Shown: positions 36,104 through 44,817, numbered from the stretch's first letter. The stretch is DNA of 64,000 nt from Bradyrhizobium sp. Ec3.3 (GCF_000472925.1 NZ_AXAS01000003.1:124322-188321), one strand, 5' to 3'. Notes: a model not told the origin generated them from the sequence alone. Translations and numbers: made by a program.

Positions 36104-36640
36104 ATGGGGCTTTCGACACGCATGGCGAAACCCGCTCCTTACCGCCATTTTGGCACGCTGGCCTGTTTTCTGGTGGCCGCCGTCCTCCTCCTGCCGGGCC
36201 TTGCGCATGCGCAAGGCGCGGTGCGCTCGGTCCATGGTGACTGGCAGATCCGCTGCGACACCCCGCCGGGGGCCCAGGCCGAGCAATGCGCCCTGATCCA
36301 GAGCGTTGTCGCCGAGGACCGCTCCAATGCCGGCCTGACCGTGATCGTGCTGAAGACCGCCGACCAGAAGAGCCGCCTGATGCGGGTGGTCGCGCCGCTC
36401 GGCGTGCTGCTGCCCTCCGGCCTCGGGCTGAAGCTCGACAACCAGGACGTCGGCCGCGCCGGCTTTGTCCGCTGCCTGCCAAACGGCTGCGTCGCCGAGG
36501 TCGTCCTGGAGGACAAGCTGCTCGGCCAACTCCGTTCAGCCAAGACCGCGACCTTCATCATCTTCGAAACCCCCGAGGAAGGCATCGGCTTCCCGCTCAG
36601 CTTGAACGGGCTCGGCGAGGGCTATGACAAGTTGCCGTAG
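36104..36640 (+). CDS. invasion-associated locus B (IalB) family protein
   Basis: 178 residues. Signal peptide FGTLACFLVAAVLLLPGLAHA cleaved before QG. The IalB domain follows: VHGDWQIRCDTPPGAQAEQC, ALIQSVVAEDRSNAGLTVIV, RVVAPLGVLLPSGLGLKLDN, then FVRCLPNGCVAEVVLEDKLL. The four Cys probably form two disulfides. Family members are exported stress or host-interaction proteins of unclear mechanism. AGAGGG sits 10 nt before the ATG at 36104; the ATG at 36122 is an alternative. Confidence 0.9.
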   Translation: MGLSTRMAKPAPYRHFGTLACFLVAAVLLLPGLAHAQGAVRSVHGDWQIRCDTPPGAQAEQCALIQSVVAEDRSNAGLTVIVLKTADQKSRLMRVVAPLGVLLPSGLGLKLDNQDVGRAGFVRCLPNGCVAEVVLEDKLLGQLRSAKTATFIIFETPEEGIGFPLSLNGLGEGYDKLP

Positions 36641-36656
36641 GGCGATGCCAGTCCCG

Positions 36657-36768
36657 ACATCCTGAGGTGCGAGCCGCAAGGCTCGCCTCGAAGGATGAAC
36701 GGCAGAATGGCCGGCCGGGCCGTCGCCCTTCGAGCCCTCCGCTACGCTCCAGCACCTCCAGCGACAAT
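36657..36768. repeat. palindromic repeat, family G (ACATCCTGAGG)
   Basis: The left part CATCCTGAGGTGCGAGCCGC with CGCCTCGAAGGATG is followed by a right part CCCTTCGAGCCCTCCGC ... CAGCACCTCC. Arms are degenerate. It continues directly toward the family A element, so the whole 293-bp gap 36641-36933 is repeat sequence. Confidence 0.7.
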
Positions 36769-36821
36769 GGCTTCGCCATTGCGCGGTGGTGACGGTGATG
36801 GAGTGGACCCTAGCCACTCGA

Positions 36822-36908
36822 GTCATTGCGAGGAGCTCTTGCGACGAAGCAATCCAGAGTCTTTCCGCGGATTGCAGTCTGGATTGCTTCGCTGCGCTCG
36901 CAATGACG
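36822..36908. repeat. palindromic repeat, family A
   Basis: GTCATTGCGAG ... GAAGCAATCCAG on the left and CTGGATTGCTTCGC ... CTCGCAATGAC on the right. The left arm carries an AGCTCTTGCGA insert compared with the copy at 2372-2451. Confidence 0.88.
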
Positions 36909-36933
36909 GGAGTGTGGGCCGCCCGCCCGCACC

Positions 36934-37221
36934 TCACGCCCTGTCGACGCGATAAAGCTCCGTCTCGCACCAGGTGCAGCGGTAGATGCGGCCGGCACTG
37001 GCGACAGCCATTCCGGCCGCCTTCTGCCGGCACTTGGCGCAGACGACGCCGCCCGCCGTCGCTGAGCCTGGATGGGCCGCGACGTACTGTTCGCGCGCGG
37101 GGTAGGATTTCCAGCCACGGCGGAAGATGAACTGGTTGACGAACAGGACCAGGGCCAGCACGGCAAAGCCGATGATCAGGCCGTGATACTGATCCCAGAA
37201 TGCAAGCAGGGAATTCCACAT
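36934..37221 (-). CDS. small membrane protein with zinc-ribbon-like tail
   Basis: 95 residues. An N-terminal helix (GLIIGFAVLALVLFVNQFIF) and basic FRRGWKSYPAR stretch precede a cytoplasmic tail with two Cys pairs, CAKC and CTWC, spaced about 25 residues. That suits one Zn2+. The family is not recognised. It lies 197 bp from the divergent tldD gene. Confidence 0.75.
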   Translation of the reverse strand: MWNSLLAFWDQYHGLIIGFAVLALVLFVNQFIFRRGWKSYPAREQYVAAHPGSATAGGVVCAKCRQKAAGMAVASAGRIYRCTWCETELYRVDRA

Positions 37222-37418
37222 GCTTTGGCCGCCGGTTCACACAGGTGTGCGCCCGTATAGGCTGAAAACCTTGAAAACCGGCTTAAGACGAGGCCAATCG
37301 AAAGGCTGGCCGGGTGCGATCCCGACCATGTCGTTTCAGTAATGTGACGGCCCGCCCCCCTCGCCGAACGCTTTTGAAACCATTATCTTGCCCCACATCT
37401 CCCGATAATGGATCGCCG

Positions 37419-38846
37419 ATGACCAACCCTGCCACGACCTCCCTGCTCGACCGCGCCAATCTCGATCGCGACCAGGTTCGCCACGAAGTCGCGCGCGGGC
37501 TTTCGGGCGCCGACGACGGCGAATTGTTCCTGGAATACAGCCAGACCGAAGCGCTGATGTTCGACAATGGGCGGCTGAAGCAGGCGACCTATGACACCTC
37601 GCAGGGCTTTGGCCTGCGCGCCGTGAAAGACGACGCGGTCGGCTACGCGCATTCCTCCGACGTGTCGCTGCCGGCGCTGATCCGCGCGGCCGATGCGGTC
37701 GCAGCAGTCCGCGGCGGCTATTCGGGAAGCTTTGCCGCGCCGCCGCCGCATACCAATGTGCGGCTCTATGCCGACGACAATCCGCTGGATGCGCCGGGTT
37801 TTGAAGCCAAGGTCAAGCTGCTCGCGGAGATCGACGCGTATTTGCGCGACAAGGATCCGCGCGTGCGGCAGGTCAGCGTGAGTATAGGGGCGACCTGGCA
37901 GGTGGTTGAAATCCTCCGCCCCGATGGCGAGAGCTATCGCGACATCCGCCCGTTGGTGCGCGTGAACATTTCCGTTGTCGCCGGCCAGGGCGATCGTCAG
38001 GAAAGCGGCAGCAAGGGCTATGGCGGCCGTGCCGGCTATGCCGAATTCATCGAGACCAGGAACTGGCGCGACGCAGCTGACGGCGCGCTGCGCGAGGCGC
38101 TGGTGAATCTGGAATCCGTGCCGGCGCCCGCCGGCGAGATGGACGTGGTGCTTGGCGCCGGCTGGCCCGGCGTCATGTTGCATGAGGCGGTCGGCCATGG
38201 CCTGGAGGGCGACTTCAACCGCAAGAAGACCTCGGCGTTTGCAGGGCTGATGGGCCAGCAGGTGGCGGCCAAGGGCGTCACCGTGGTCGACGACGGCACC
38301 ATTGCCTCACGGCGCGGCTCGCTGTCGATCGACGACGAGGGCACGCCGACCAACCGCACGGTGCTGATCGATGACGGCATCCTGGTCGGCTATATGCAGG
38401 ACCGCCAGAACGCGCGCCTGATGAACATGAAACCGACCGGCAACGGTCGCCGGCAGGGCTACGCCCATGTGCCGATGCCGCGCATGACCAACACCTACAT
38501 GCTCGCGGGCGACCGCGAGCCGGGCGAGATCCTCGCCTCGGTGAAGAACGGCGTCTTCGCCGCGAATTTCGGCGGCGGCCAGGTCGACATCACCTCGGGC
38601 AAATACGTCTTCCAGTGCACCGAGGCCTACAAGATCGAGAACGGCAAGATCGGCGCGCCGCTGAAGGGCGCCATGCTGATCGGCAACGGGCCGACCGACC
38701 TGCATCGCATCCGCGCAATCGGCAACGATCTCGCGCTCGATACCGGCATCGGTACCTGCGGCAAGAACGGCCAGGGCGTGCCGGTCGGCGTCGGCCAGCC
38801 GACGCTTCTGATGGAACGGATTACGGTGGGTGGTACGGGCGCATGA
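37419..38846 (+). CDS. tldD: metalloprotease TldD
   Basis: 475 residues. The zinc motif HEAVGH (His255, Glu256, His259; MLHEAVGHGLEGD) is clear, with N-terminal EALMFDNGRLKQATYDTSQG and C-terminal Cys-rich TGIGTCGKNGQGVPVG. TldD works with TldE/PmbA to degrade unfolded peptides and mature peptide products. TldE is not in the window. The ATG at 37419 is chosen over a longer frame by the family N-terminus. Its stop overlaps the lepB start. Confidence 0.95.
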   Translation: MTNPATTSLLDRANLDRDQVRHEVARGLSGADDGELFLEYSQTEALMFDNGRLKQATYDTSQGFGLRAVKDDAVGYAHSSDVSLPALIRAADAVAAVRGGYSGSFAAPPPHTNVRLYADDNPLDAPGFEAKVKLLAEIDAYLRDKDPRVRQVSVSIGATWQVVEILRPDGESYRDIRPLVRVNISVVAGQGDRQESGSKGYGGRAGYAEFIETRNWRDAADGALREALVNLESVPAPAGEMDVVLGAGWPGVMLHEAVGHGLEGDFNRKKTSAFAGLMGQQVAAKGVTVVDDGTIASRRGSLSIDDEGTPTNRTVLIDDGILVGYMQDRQNARLMNMKPTGNGRRQGYAHVPMPRMTNTYMLAGDREPGEILASVKNGVFAANFGGGQVDITSGKYVFQCTEAYKIENGKIGAPLKGAMLIGNGPTDLHRIRAIGNDLALDTGIGTCGKNGQGVPVGVGQPTLLMERITVGGTGA

Positions 38847-39655
38847 GCGTTGAGAAAATGACTGCAACAACCAAGCCCAAGAGCAGCGGCAAGAGCGGCG
38901 GCAAGAACAGCGGCAAGAGCGGCACCTGGCGCGGACAGCTCGTGCAGCTTGCCGGCATCGTCGCCGCCGTGTTCATCGCCAAGGGTGCGCTGGCCGAGCC
39001 ATTCTACGTGCCGTCGGGCTCGATGGAGCCGACCTTGCTGATCGGCGACGCGCTGCTCGCCTCGAAATTCCCCTATGGCTACGGCACCTCGTCGTTGCCG
39101 ATCCAGATCAACCTGCCGGAAACCGGCCGCGTCTTCGCCGAGACGCCGAAGCTCGGCGACGTCGTCGTGTTCCGCTGGCCCGGCGACCGCTCGCAGGCCT
39201 GGGTCAAGCGCGTGGTCGGTCTGCCCGGCGACCGCATCCAGATGCGGCAGGGCCAGCTCTTCATCAACGACCGTCCTGCGGAGCTGAAGCCCGATGGCGT
39301 CGGCCAGGCTGAGGACGACAACGGCGGCAACGAGCCCGCCTATCGCTATGTCGAGACGCTGCCGAATGGCGTCTCGCATCTCATTTTCAAGATGCGCGAC
39401 AACGGCCCGCTCGACAACACGCCGGAAGTGACGGTGCCGGCCGGGCATCTCTTCGTGCTCGGCGACAACAGGGACAACTCCGCCGACAGCCGCGTGTCGC
39501 TGCGCTCCGGCGGCGTCGGGCTGTTGCCGATCGACAATCTCGTCGGCCGCGCCGACGCAGTACTCGGCTCCTGGGATCTCGGCATGCGCAGCCAGCCGAT
39601 GTGGACCTGGCTCTCGGGCTTCCGGATGGCCCGGTTCTTCACCGCGGTGAAGTGA
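38843..39655 (+). CDS. lepB: signal peptidase I
   Basis: 270 residues. A Lys/Ser/Gly-rich N-terminal tail (residues about 5-28) precedes one helix (LVQLAGIVAAVFIAKGALAE). The catalytic Ser60 is in PSGSMEPT and Lys122 in WVKRVVGLPGDRI. GHLFVLGDNRDNSADSR is box E. The ATG shares ATGA with the tldD stop, so the two proteases are translationally coupled. Another lepB may exist elsewhere; the usual rhizobial lepB lies beside rnc, so this may be a second copy. Confidence 0.95.
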   Translation: MSVEKMTATTKPKSSGKSGGKNSGKSGTWRGQLVQLAGIVAAVFIAKGALAEPFYVPSGSMEPTLLIGDALLASKFPYGYGTSSLPIQINLPETGRVFAETPKLGDVVVFRWPGDRSQAWVKRVVGLPGDRIQMRQGQLFINDRPAELKPDGVGQAEDDNGGNEPAYRYVETLPNGVSHLIFKMRDNGPLDNTPEVTVPAGHLFVLGDNRDNSADSRVSLRSGGVGLLPIDNLVGRADAVLGSWDLGMRSQPMWTWLSGFRMARFFTAVK

Positions 39656-39674
39656 GGCACGGAGCCGGAAGATC

Positions 39675-39772
39675 GTAGGCTGGGCACAGCGAAAGCGTGC
39701 CCGCCACTTCTGTCGCAATCCTGGAGAGATGGTGGGCACGACGCGCGAAGTGCGCGCCTTTGCCCACTCTAC
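39675..39772. repeat. palindromic repeat, family C
   Basis: GTAGGCTGGGCACAGCGAA ... and ... TGCGCGCCTTTGCCCACTCTAC as outer arms, with GTGCCCGCCA and GGTGGGCACG inside. Related to 19377-19467 and 47506-47595. Confidence 0.85.
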
Positions 39773-39780
39773 GATTCCCG

Positions 39781-40347
39781 ATGACCCGCGACGAATTCCT
39801 CGCATTGGCGCTGCGCAATCCCGTCAACGTCGCGATCACCGACGCGCTCGCGCAGCTTGCGCTGCCGGATGCCTGGCTGGTGTCGGGATGCCTGGTGCAG
39901 ACGGCGTGGAACGTGATCACGGGCCGCGCGATCGATCACGGCATCGCCGACTACGACGTGTTCTATTTCGACCCTGACACCTCGTGGGAAGCGGAAGACG
40001 CGGTGATCCGCAAGCTGGACGCCAGCCTTGCGCATCTCGGCGCGAAGATCGAAGCGCGCAACCAGGCGCGCGTGCATCTGTGGTACCCCGACAAGCACGG
40101 CCTGCCCTATCCGCCGCTGACCTGTTCGACCGACGGCATCGACCGTTTCCTGACGCAGAACACACAGATCGGCATCCGGCGTGCAGGCGATCGCTGCGAC
40201 GTCTATGCGCCGCACGGGTTCGACGACGTCGCGGGGTTGATCGCGCGTCCCAATCCGGGCGCGAATTTCTCCGCGACGAACTACGCGGCGAAAACTCAGC
40301 GATGGAAATCGCTATGGCCGGAGATCGCGATCATTGCGGCGGAGTAG
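39781..40347 (+). CDS. nucleotidyltransferase-family protein
   Basis: 188 residues. It resembles the COG3575-type nucleotidyltransferases: VSGCLVQTAWNVITGRA, then the acidic pair IADYDVFYFDPDTSW, QARVHLWYPDKHG, and a C-terminal YAAKTQRWKSLWPE. The acidic residues D-Y-D would bind metal. The substrate is unknown. The ATG at 39781 is used because upstream codons lie in a repeat. Confidence 0.8.
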   Translation: MTRDEFLALALRNPVNVAITDALAQLALPDAWLVSGCLVQTAWNVITGRAIDHGIADYDVFYFDPDTSWEAEDAVIRKLDASLAHLGAKIEARNQARVHLWYPDKHGLPYPPLTCSTDGIDRFLTQNTQIGIRRAGDRCDVYAPHGFDDVAGLIARPNPGANFSATNYAAKTQRWKSLWPEIAIIAAE

Positions 40348-40352
40348 GTCTC

Positions 40353-40462
40353 GTGTCCCGGACGCGGCGCGGCACGCAGTGACGCGACGCAGAGCCGGGA
40401 CCCAGCGACGTGGGCCCCGGTTCAGCAGCGCATCACTAGCGTGCTGCACTGCGCCCGGGGCG
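40353..40462. repeat. palindromic repeat, family H (TCCCGGACGCGGCG)
   Basis: TCCCGGACGCGGCGCGGCAC ... CAGAGCCGGGACCCAGC is followed by GGGCCCCGGTTCAGCAGCGC ... CTGCACTGCGCCCGGG. A self-complementary GC-rich element between convergent genes. Confidence 0.75.
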
Positions 40463-40473
40463 CGAGAGTATCC

Positions 40474-41046
40474 CTACCTGACCACGCCCGACGTAAACCC
40501 CGCCTTCCTGCGTGGCGGCTTGATTTCCTTCTTCAGGAAGCATTTCGCGGCGCGCCCGGTATAACCTGGGCGCGCGAAGGTGAAGGCGCGGCACTTGTTG
40601 TCGGCGACGCAGGCGGCCTTGCAGGCGTCCTCGCCTTCGTCGACCTTCAGTTCGAAATTGCGCAGGTCCCCGCCGGGACGATCGATCGACGTTTCGACAC
40701 CCTCGACGCGCGGCTCGATCACGCCCGCACCGCGGACGCCGGAGATGCAGCAATTCGCCGGGCTGCGCGGCGGCACGGTGTTCTTCAGCCAGCACACCGC
40801 AGGCGCGCCCTCGACGTCGGGATAGCTGAAGCTCCAGGATCGGCAGCGCCGGTCGCGCTCGCACAGCAGCGCGCAGTCCTCGGGATCCCCTGACGCAACG
40901 GGCGTGTTGAAATAGTCGCCGCCGGGCCGGTCGAATGCGGTCTGGGCACTCGCCGGCACCATGGCAGGCAGGACTGCCAGCAGCATGACCCACGCCATAC
41001 CCTGTGCCACGACCCTCGTCACGGCTCTTGCCATGACCTTTGCCAT
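40474..41046 (-). CDS. PAN/apple-domain protein, exported
   Basis: 190 residues. A signal segment (GMAWVMLLAVLPAMVPASA, cleaved before QT) is followed by two PAN-like repeats. Each begins with a DRPGGD word (FDRPGGDYFNTPVASGDPED and IDRPGGDLRNFELKVDEGED) and has Cys pairs (CALLCERDRRCRSW; CKAACVADNKCRAFTF). PAN modules bind carbohydrate or protein. The ATG at 41046 has AGGGG upstream; in-frame ATGs upstream lack an SD. Confidence 0.85.
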   Translation of the reverse strand: MAKVMARAVTRVVAQGMAWVMLLAVLPAMVPASAQTAFDRPGGDYFNTPVASGDPEDCALLCERDRRCRSWSFSYPDVEGAPAVCWLKNTVPPRSPANCCISGVRGAGVIEPRVEGVETSIDRPGGDLRNFELKVDEGEDACKAACVADNKCRAFTFARPGYTGRAAKCFLKKEIKPPRRKAGFTSGVVR

Positions 41047-41184
41047 CAAGGCCCCTGGCAGGCGGCCTTTCCCCATTAGAACAGCTTTCGAGTTATTGAA
41101 CGCGCTTGGATTTTTCAGCCGGTCATTTGATCGCCGCAAACCTGTACGGGCGATGAACGGCGGCGCGCCGCTCGTCCGGCTGAA

Positions 41185-42555
41185 CTAGAACGCGTAGTCC
41201 TCGTAGGCCGGTTCCACGGATTCCTTCCAGGCGCCGTGAAATTTCTCCAGCATCTCCTCGGCCGGGGTCCGTCCGCAATCGATGATGCGGTCGAGTGGCT
41301 CCAGATGGCGCGTCTCATCCCGGCCGAGCTGGTCGATCCGGCCACGGCGGCGCAGGCCGGCATGGGCCAGCACCAGGCATTCCTTGGCAATCTCGAAGAG
41401 ATAGCGGTCCTTGATCCGGGCCTTGAAGCCGAAGCGCGGCACATCGTCGCGCAGCGCCTGGCGCTCATGCGCGCTCCAGTGCTTCACCAGATCCCAGGCG
41501 GCATCGAGCGAGACGTTGTCATAGAGCAGCCCGACCCAGAACGCCGACAGCGCCGGCAGCCGGCCCCACGGACCACCGTCGGAGCCGCGCATCTCGAGGT
41601 AACGCTTCAGCCGCACCTCCGGGAAGATGGTCGAGAGATGATTGGCCCAGTCCGACAGCGTCGGCCGCTCGCCGGGAAGGTTGTTGTTGCGGCCGTCGAA
41701 GAAGGCGCGGAAGGAGGAGCCCGAGACGTCGATGTAGTCCTCGCCGCGCTTGACGAAATACATGGGCACGTCGAGCGCATAGTCGACATAGCGCTCAAAG
41801 CCCATGCCGTCCTCGAACGCGAAAGGCAGCATGCCGGAGCGTGCATTGTCGGTGTCGCGCCAGATTTCCGAGCGGAAGGACAGGAAGCCGTTGGGCTTGC
41901 CTTCGGTGAACGGCGAATTGGCAAACAGGGCAGTTGCGACCGGCTGAAGCGCAAGCGAGACGCGGAGCTTCTTGACCATGTCCGCTTCGGACGAGAAGTC
42001 GAGATTGGTCTGCACCGTGCAGGTGCGGTACATCATGTCGAGGCCGTATTTGCCGACCTTCGGCATGTAGTTGGTCATGATCTTGTAGCGGCCTTTCGGC
42101 ATCACCGGAATGTCGGCGCGCGACCAGGACGGCGTCATGCCAAGGCCAAGGAAGCCGATGCCGAGCGGGGTCGCGATCTCCCGCACCTGCGCCAGATGCG
42201 CCATCAGCTCGCTCTGCGTCTGGTGCACGGTCTCGACCGGCGCGCCGGACAATTCGAACTGCCCGCCGGGTTCGAGCGAGATCGCGCCGCCGCCGGTAAC
42301 GTCGTAGAGGCCGATGATGTTGCCCTTCTCCATGATCGGCTCCCAGCCGAGCAGGAGCTTCATGCCTTCGAGCAGCGCGCCGATGCCGCGCGCACCCTCG
42401 TAAGGAACCGGGCGGCGGCCTTCGAGCGTGAACGGCGTTTTCTCATGCTCGGTGCCGATGCGGAAGTCGTCGAGCGGCTTGCAGCCGGCCTCGAACCACG
42501 CGACGAGCTCGTCGCGTGACTGCAGCGGCGTCATATCGATCTGGTCTCGCGCCAT
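41185..42555 (-). CDS. gshA: glutamate-cysteine ligase (plant/alphaproteobacterial type)
   Basis: 456 residues. It makes gamma-glutamylcysteine from Glu, Cys and ATP, the first glutathione step. Motifs are FRIGTEHEKTPF, LEPGGQFELSGAPV, MYRTCTVQTNLDF, SFRSEIWRDTDNARSGM and YLEMRGSDGGPWGRLPALSA. This is the class shared with plants rather than the enterobacterial GshA. A glutathione transferase is 0.7 kb away, divergent from a MarR gene. Confidence 0.95.
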   Translation of the reverse strand: MARDQIDMTPLQSRDELVAWFEAGCKPLDDFRIGTEHEKTPFTLEGRRPVPYEGARGIGALLEGMKLLLGWEPIMEKGNIIGLYDVTGGGAISLEPGGQFELSGAPVETVHQTQSELMAHLAQVREIATPLGIGFLGLGMTPSWSRADIPVMPKGRYKIMTNYMPKVGKYGLDMMYRTCTVQTNLDFSSEADMVKKLRVSLALQPVATALFANSPFTEGKPNGFLSFRSEIWRDTDNARSGMLPFAFEDGMGFERYVDYALDVPMYFVKRGEDYIDVSGSSFRAFFDGRNNNLPGERPTLSDWANHLSTIFPEVRLKRYLEMRGSDGGPWGRLPALSAFWVGLLYDNVSLDAAWDLVKHWSAHERQALRDDVPRFGFKARIKDRYLFEIAKECLVLAHAGLRRRGRIDQLGRDETRHLEPLDRIIDCGRTPAEEMLEKFHGAWKESVEPAYEDYAF

Positions 42556-42654
42556 ATCAAACTCTAATCAAAAGCGCTTCGACCGAACGCGCGCGGGTGA
42601 CAGGGATGGTCCGCGAACCAACCGGTTGCGCGGACATATTGGTTTGCTGCGGAG

Positions 42655-43143
42655 TCATCGCAACGGTGTGCTTTCGTTGGCGACCGGCAGCTTCATCTCG
42701 CCGCAGGAGCAACCGAGCCGGTCGAGCAGACCGCTGAGCTTGACTGCGTCCGCATCGGACAGTTTTGAGCCGACATACTTCTCGATTGCGGCGGAATAGG
42801 CTCCCCACATCCGCTTCTGCAACTCGCGACCGGCTTCGGTGATCTCGACGAACTGGCCGCGCTTGTCGATCTTGCATTCGCGGCGCACGGCGAGGCCCTC
42901 GTCGACCAGGCGGTCGATCAGCCGCGAGGTCGAATATTGCGGGATCAGCATCTGGCGCTCGAGCTCCACGGGGCGCAGCTCGCCCGACGGCGCGCGCGAC
43001 AGCTCGAGAAGCGCATCATACCAGGCGAGCGGCGGGAAACCGGCCTTCTTCAGGTCCTGCTCCACGCAGTCGAGCACGCGGCTCTGCACCCGCATCAGGC
43101 GGATCCAGGCGGACGTCGCCTCGGTCGATGGTCTGCGTTTCAT
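42655..43143 (-). CDS. MarR-family regulator
   Basis: 162 residues. MarR winged helix: DLKKAGFPPLAWYDALLELS, LRPVELERQMLIPQYSTSRL, IDRLVDEGLAVRRECKIDKR and GQFVEITEAGRELQKRM. The recognition helix is QYSTSRLIDRL. Two Cys near the C-terminus (GCSCGEMKLPV) could sense oxidation or electrophiles, fitting the divergent glutathione transferase. The ATG at 43143 is used; a TTG lies four codons upstream. Confidence 0.9.
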   Translation of the reverse strand: MKRRPSTEATSAWIRLMRVQSRVLDCVEQDLKKAGFPPLAWYDALLELSRAPSGELRPVELERQMLIPQYSTSRLIDRLVDEGLAVRRECKIDKRGQFVEITEAGRELQKRMWGAYSAAIEKYVGSKLSDADAVKLSGLLDRLGCSCGEMKLPVANESTPLR

Positions 43144-43179
43144 GGTCCCGCTCAAGTGTGTAGCCTGTTCTTAGCGCAC

Positions 43180-43223
43180 TTGATGCACCTGCATCAATCT
43201 TGACTATTCCATGCAGATGCATG
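43180..43223. promoter_or_regulatory. twin MarR-type operators in the marR-gst gap
   Basis: TTGATGCA-CC-TGCATCAA (43180-43197) and CATGCA-GA-TGCATG (43210-43223) share the core ATGCA-N2-TGCAT, with centres 28 bp apart. The second lies after TTGACT (43200-43205), in the -35/-10 spacer of the gst promoter, whose -10 (TGTAGG) is weak. Confidence 0.75.
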
Positions 43224-43268
43224 TAGGCGTTCTTTCGCCCCAACCAACCATCGGCAGGAGAAAATTCC

Positions 43269-43883
43269 ATGAAGCTCTATTACTCGCCGGGAGCGTGCTC
43301 GTTGTCCCCCCACATCGCCCTCCTGGAAGCCGACCTGCCCTACGAACTCGTCAAGGTCGATATCCGCGCCAAGAAGCTCGAAAACGGTGAGGATTATCTG
43401 AAGGTCAACCCGAAGGGCCAAGTGCCGGCGCTTGGCCTCGATAGCGGTGAGATCGTGACCGAAGGCCCAGTCATTGTCCAGATGATCGCCGATCAGGCCT
43501 CGGCCAAAAGCCTGGCGCCTGCGCGCGACAGTTCCGAGCGCTACAAGCTGCTGGAGTGGCTGAACTTCCTCACCTCGGAGGTGCACAAGAGCTTTGGTCC
43601 GCTGTTCTCGCCGGTGCTGGCCGATGATGCCAAGGCGTTCTTCAGGGATCGCGTGATGGGCAAGCTGAAATATATCGACGGCCAGCTCGCCGGTCGCGAC
43701 TATTTGATGGGCAAGCAGTTCACCGTCGCCGACGGGTATCTCTTCACCATGCTGACCTGGGCGGAGCGACTGAAGTTCGATCTCTCAGCCCTCACGAACC
43801 TCCTCGCCTACAAGGCCCGCGTCGCCGCGCGGCCGAAGGTGCAGGAAGCACTGAAGCGCGAAGGGCTCGCGCAGGCGGCGTGA
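43269..43883 (+). CDS. glutathione S-transferase, beta class
   Basis: 204 residues. The N-terminal thioredoxin fold starts MKLYYSPGACSLSPHIALLE; the Cys10 of beta-class GSTs is present. NPKGQVPAL carries the cis-Pro loop, and EGPVIVQMIAD binds the gamma-glutamyl group. A helical C-domain follows, with GKQFTVADGYLFTMLTWAE. AGGAG precedes the ATG. It is divergent from MarR with twin operators between them and ends in a strong terminator. Confidence 0.95.
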   Translation: MKLYYSPGACSLSPHIALLEADLPYELVKVDIRAKKLENGEDYLKVNPKGQVPALGLDSGEIVTEGPVIVQMIADQASAKSLAPARDSSERYKLLEWLNFLTSEVHKSFGPLFSPVLADDAKAFFRDRVMGKLKYIDGQLAGRDYLMGKQFTVADGYLFTMLTWAERLKFDLSALTNLLAYKARVAARPKVQEALKREGLAQAA

Positions 43884-43910
43884 GACCGTCGATCGAGGTT
43901 CAGTGACAAG

Positions 43911-43942
43911 GAGCCGGATCAGTGATCCGGCTCTTCTTTTTT
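43911..43942 (+). terminator. intrinsic terminator after gst
   Basis: GAGCCGGATC, loop AGT, GATCCGGCTC, then TTCTTTTTT. A 10-bp perfect stem. Confidence 0.93.
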
Positions 43943-44114
43943 GTTTGTTGGATTGCTCGTTTGCAGGCGAGCCGCGTCGGGAGCAATTGAACAGCATTGT
44001 CGCAGTTAACAATAACTGGCCTTGTGAACGGCGTGCGTAACACCATTGTTGCGTGAGCGACCGGGTTGGCCAACTATCGATTGCAGGGGGCGTCGGTGAA
44101 GTGGAATTGGAACT

Positions 44115-44423
44115 GTGACCGTTGCAGTCACCCTCCTGCTTGCGAGCCTGGTCGTCGGACTGGCGACAGGTCTGTTGTTCCGGGTCTGGGCGCTGGCGCT
44201 GGCTTCGCCGTTGGTCGCGGTCGTGTCCGCGATCGTTCTTCAGTCCGCGGGCTTTGAGTTTTTCGCCGGTGTGTCCGTGATCGTCGGGTGCCTCGTCGTC
44301 AGCCAGCTCGCCTATCTGCTGGCGACGTTCCACCTGCACCGGGGGAAACTCTCAATGGAGGACGAAGTCGACGGCCTTCCAGGCAAACACCGCCAGAAGA
44401 ATATCCGCGACCAATACGAGTAG
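44115..44423 (+). CDS. small membrane protein, 102 aa
   Basis: GTG start. Three hydrophobic segments (VTLLLASLVVGLATGLLF; LALASPLVAVVSAIVL; GVSVIVGCLVVSQLAYLLAT) precede a polar tail (RGKLSMEDEVDGLPGKHRQK). No family is recognised. The SD is weak. Its last 72 nt are antisense to the next small gene on the other strand, so at least one of the two ends may be mis-called. Confidence 0.5.
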   Translation: MTVAVTLLLASLVVGLATGLLFRVWALALASPLVAVVSAIVLQSAGFEFFAGVSVIVGCLVVSQLAYLLATFHLHRGKLSMEDEVDGLPGKHRQKNIRDQYE

Positions 44424-44561
44424 CGTCAATCCCACCCAGGACGGAACCTTGCGGCGCTGACGCAAGGACTTTCGGCGCGTCAGCAGGCCACTCACAAAGG
44501 ACAGGGGCGTGAATTGGAGCGCGATGCCGGCCGCACTCTTTTGGGACACCAGTGAGTTCAT
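44352..44561 (-). CDS. small membrane protein, 69 aa
   Basis: A basic N-terminal half (LLTRRKSLRQRRKVPSW) and one C-terminal helix (VGLTLLVLVADILLAVFAWK). AAGGTG lies about 8 nt before the ATG at 44561, a better ribosome site than that of the opposing gene it overlaps. The product is not recognised. Confidence 0.45.
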   Translation of the reverse strand: MNSLVSQKSAAGIALQFTPLSFVSGLLTRRKSLRQRRKVPSWVGLTLLVLVADILLAVFAWKAVDFVLH

Positions 44562-44817
44562 TGCGGGACACCTTCATTGCTGATCGTCGCCTTACCGGCT
44601 TGCTGGTGGGAACGGTAGCAAGAGCGGTGCCAGTACGCCGTGGGCGTGGCGTCCCTGCGGACGCGGCGCGGCCGGAGTGTGTCATCGCGGATGCGTGATG
44701 GCACCTGACGCGGGGTGTCAGGCAGCAGTTGCACGCAAAAATCGCATCGATGCCGCGAACTGCATGATCCGTCGCAGCGACCAAGGGCTGAACATCCTCA
44801 CGCGAGAATATCCACTG

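Noticed and set aside
35814..36296. 160-residue plus-strand frame before the IalB-like gene
   Set aside because: It overlaps the IalB-like coding region out of frame and has no recognisable domain or ribosome site.
42609..42635. stem GTCCGCG...CGCGGAC after marR as a terminator
   Set aside because: One bulge and no T-run on the minus strand; not convincing as an intrinsic terminator.
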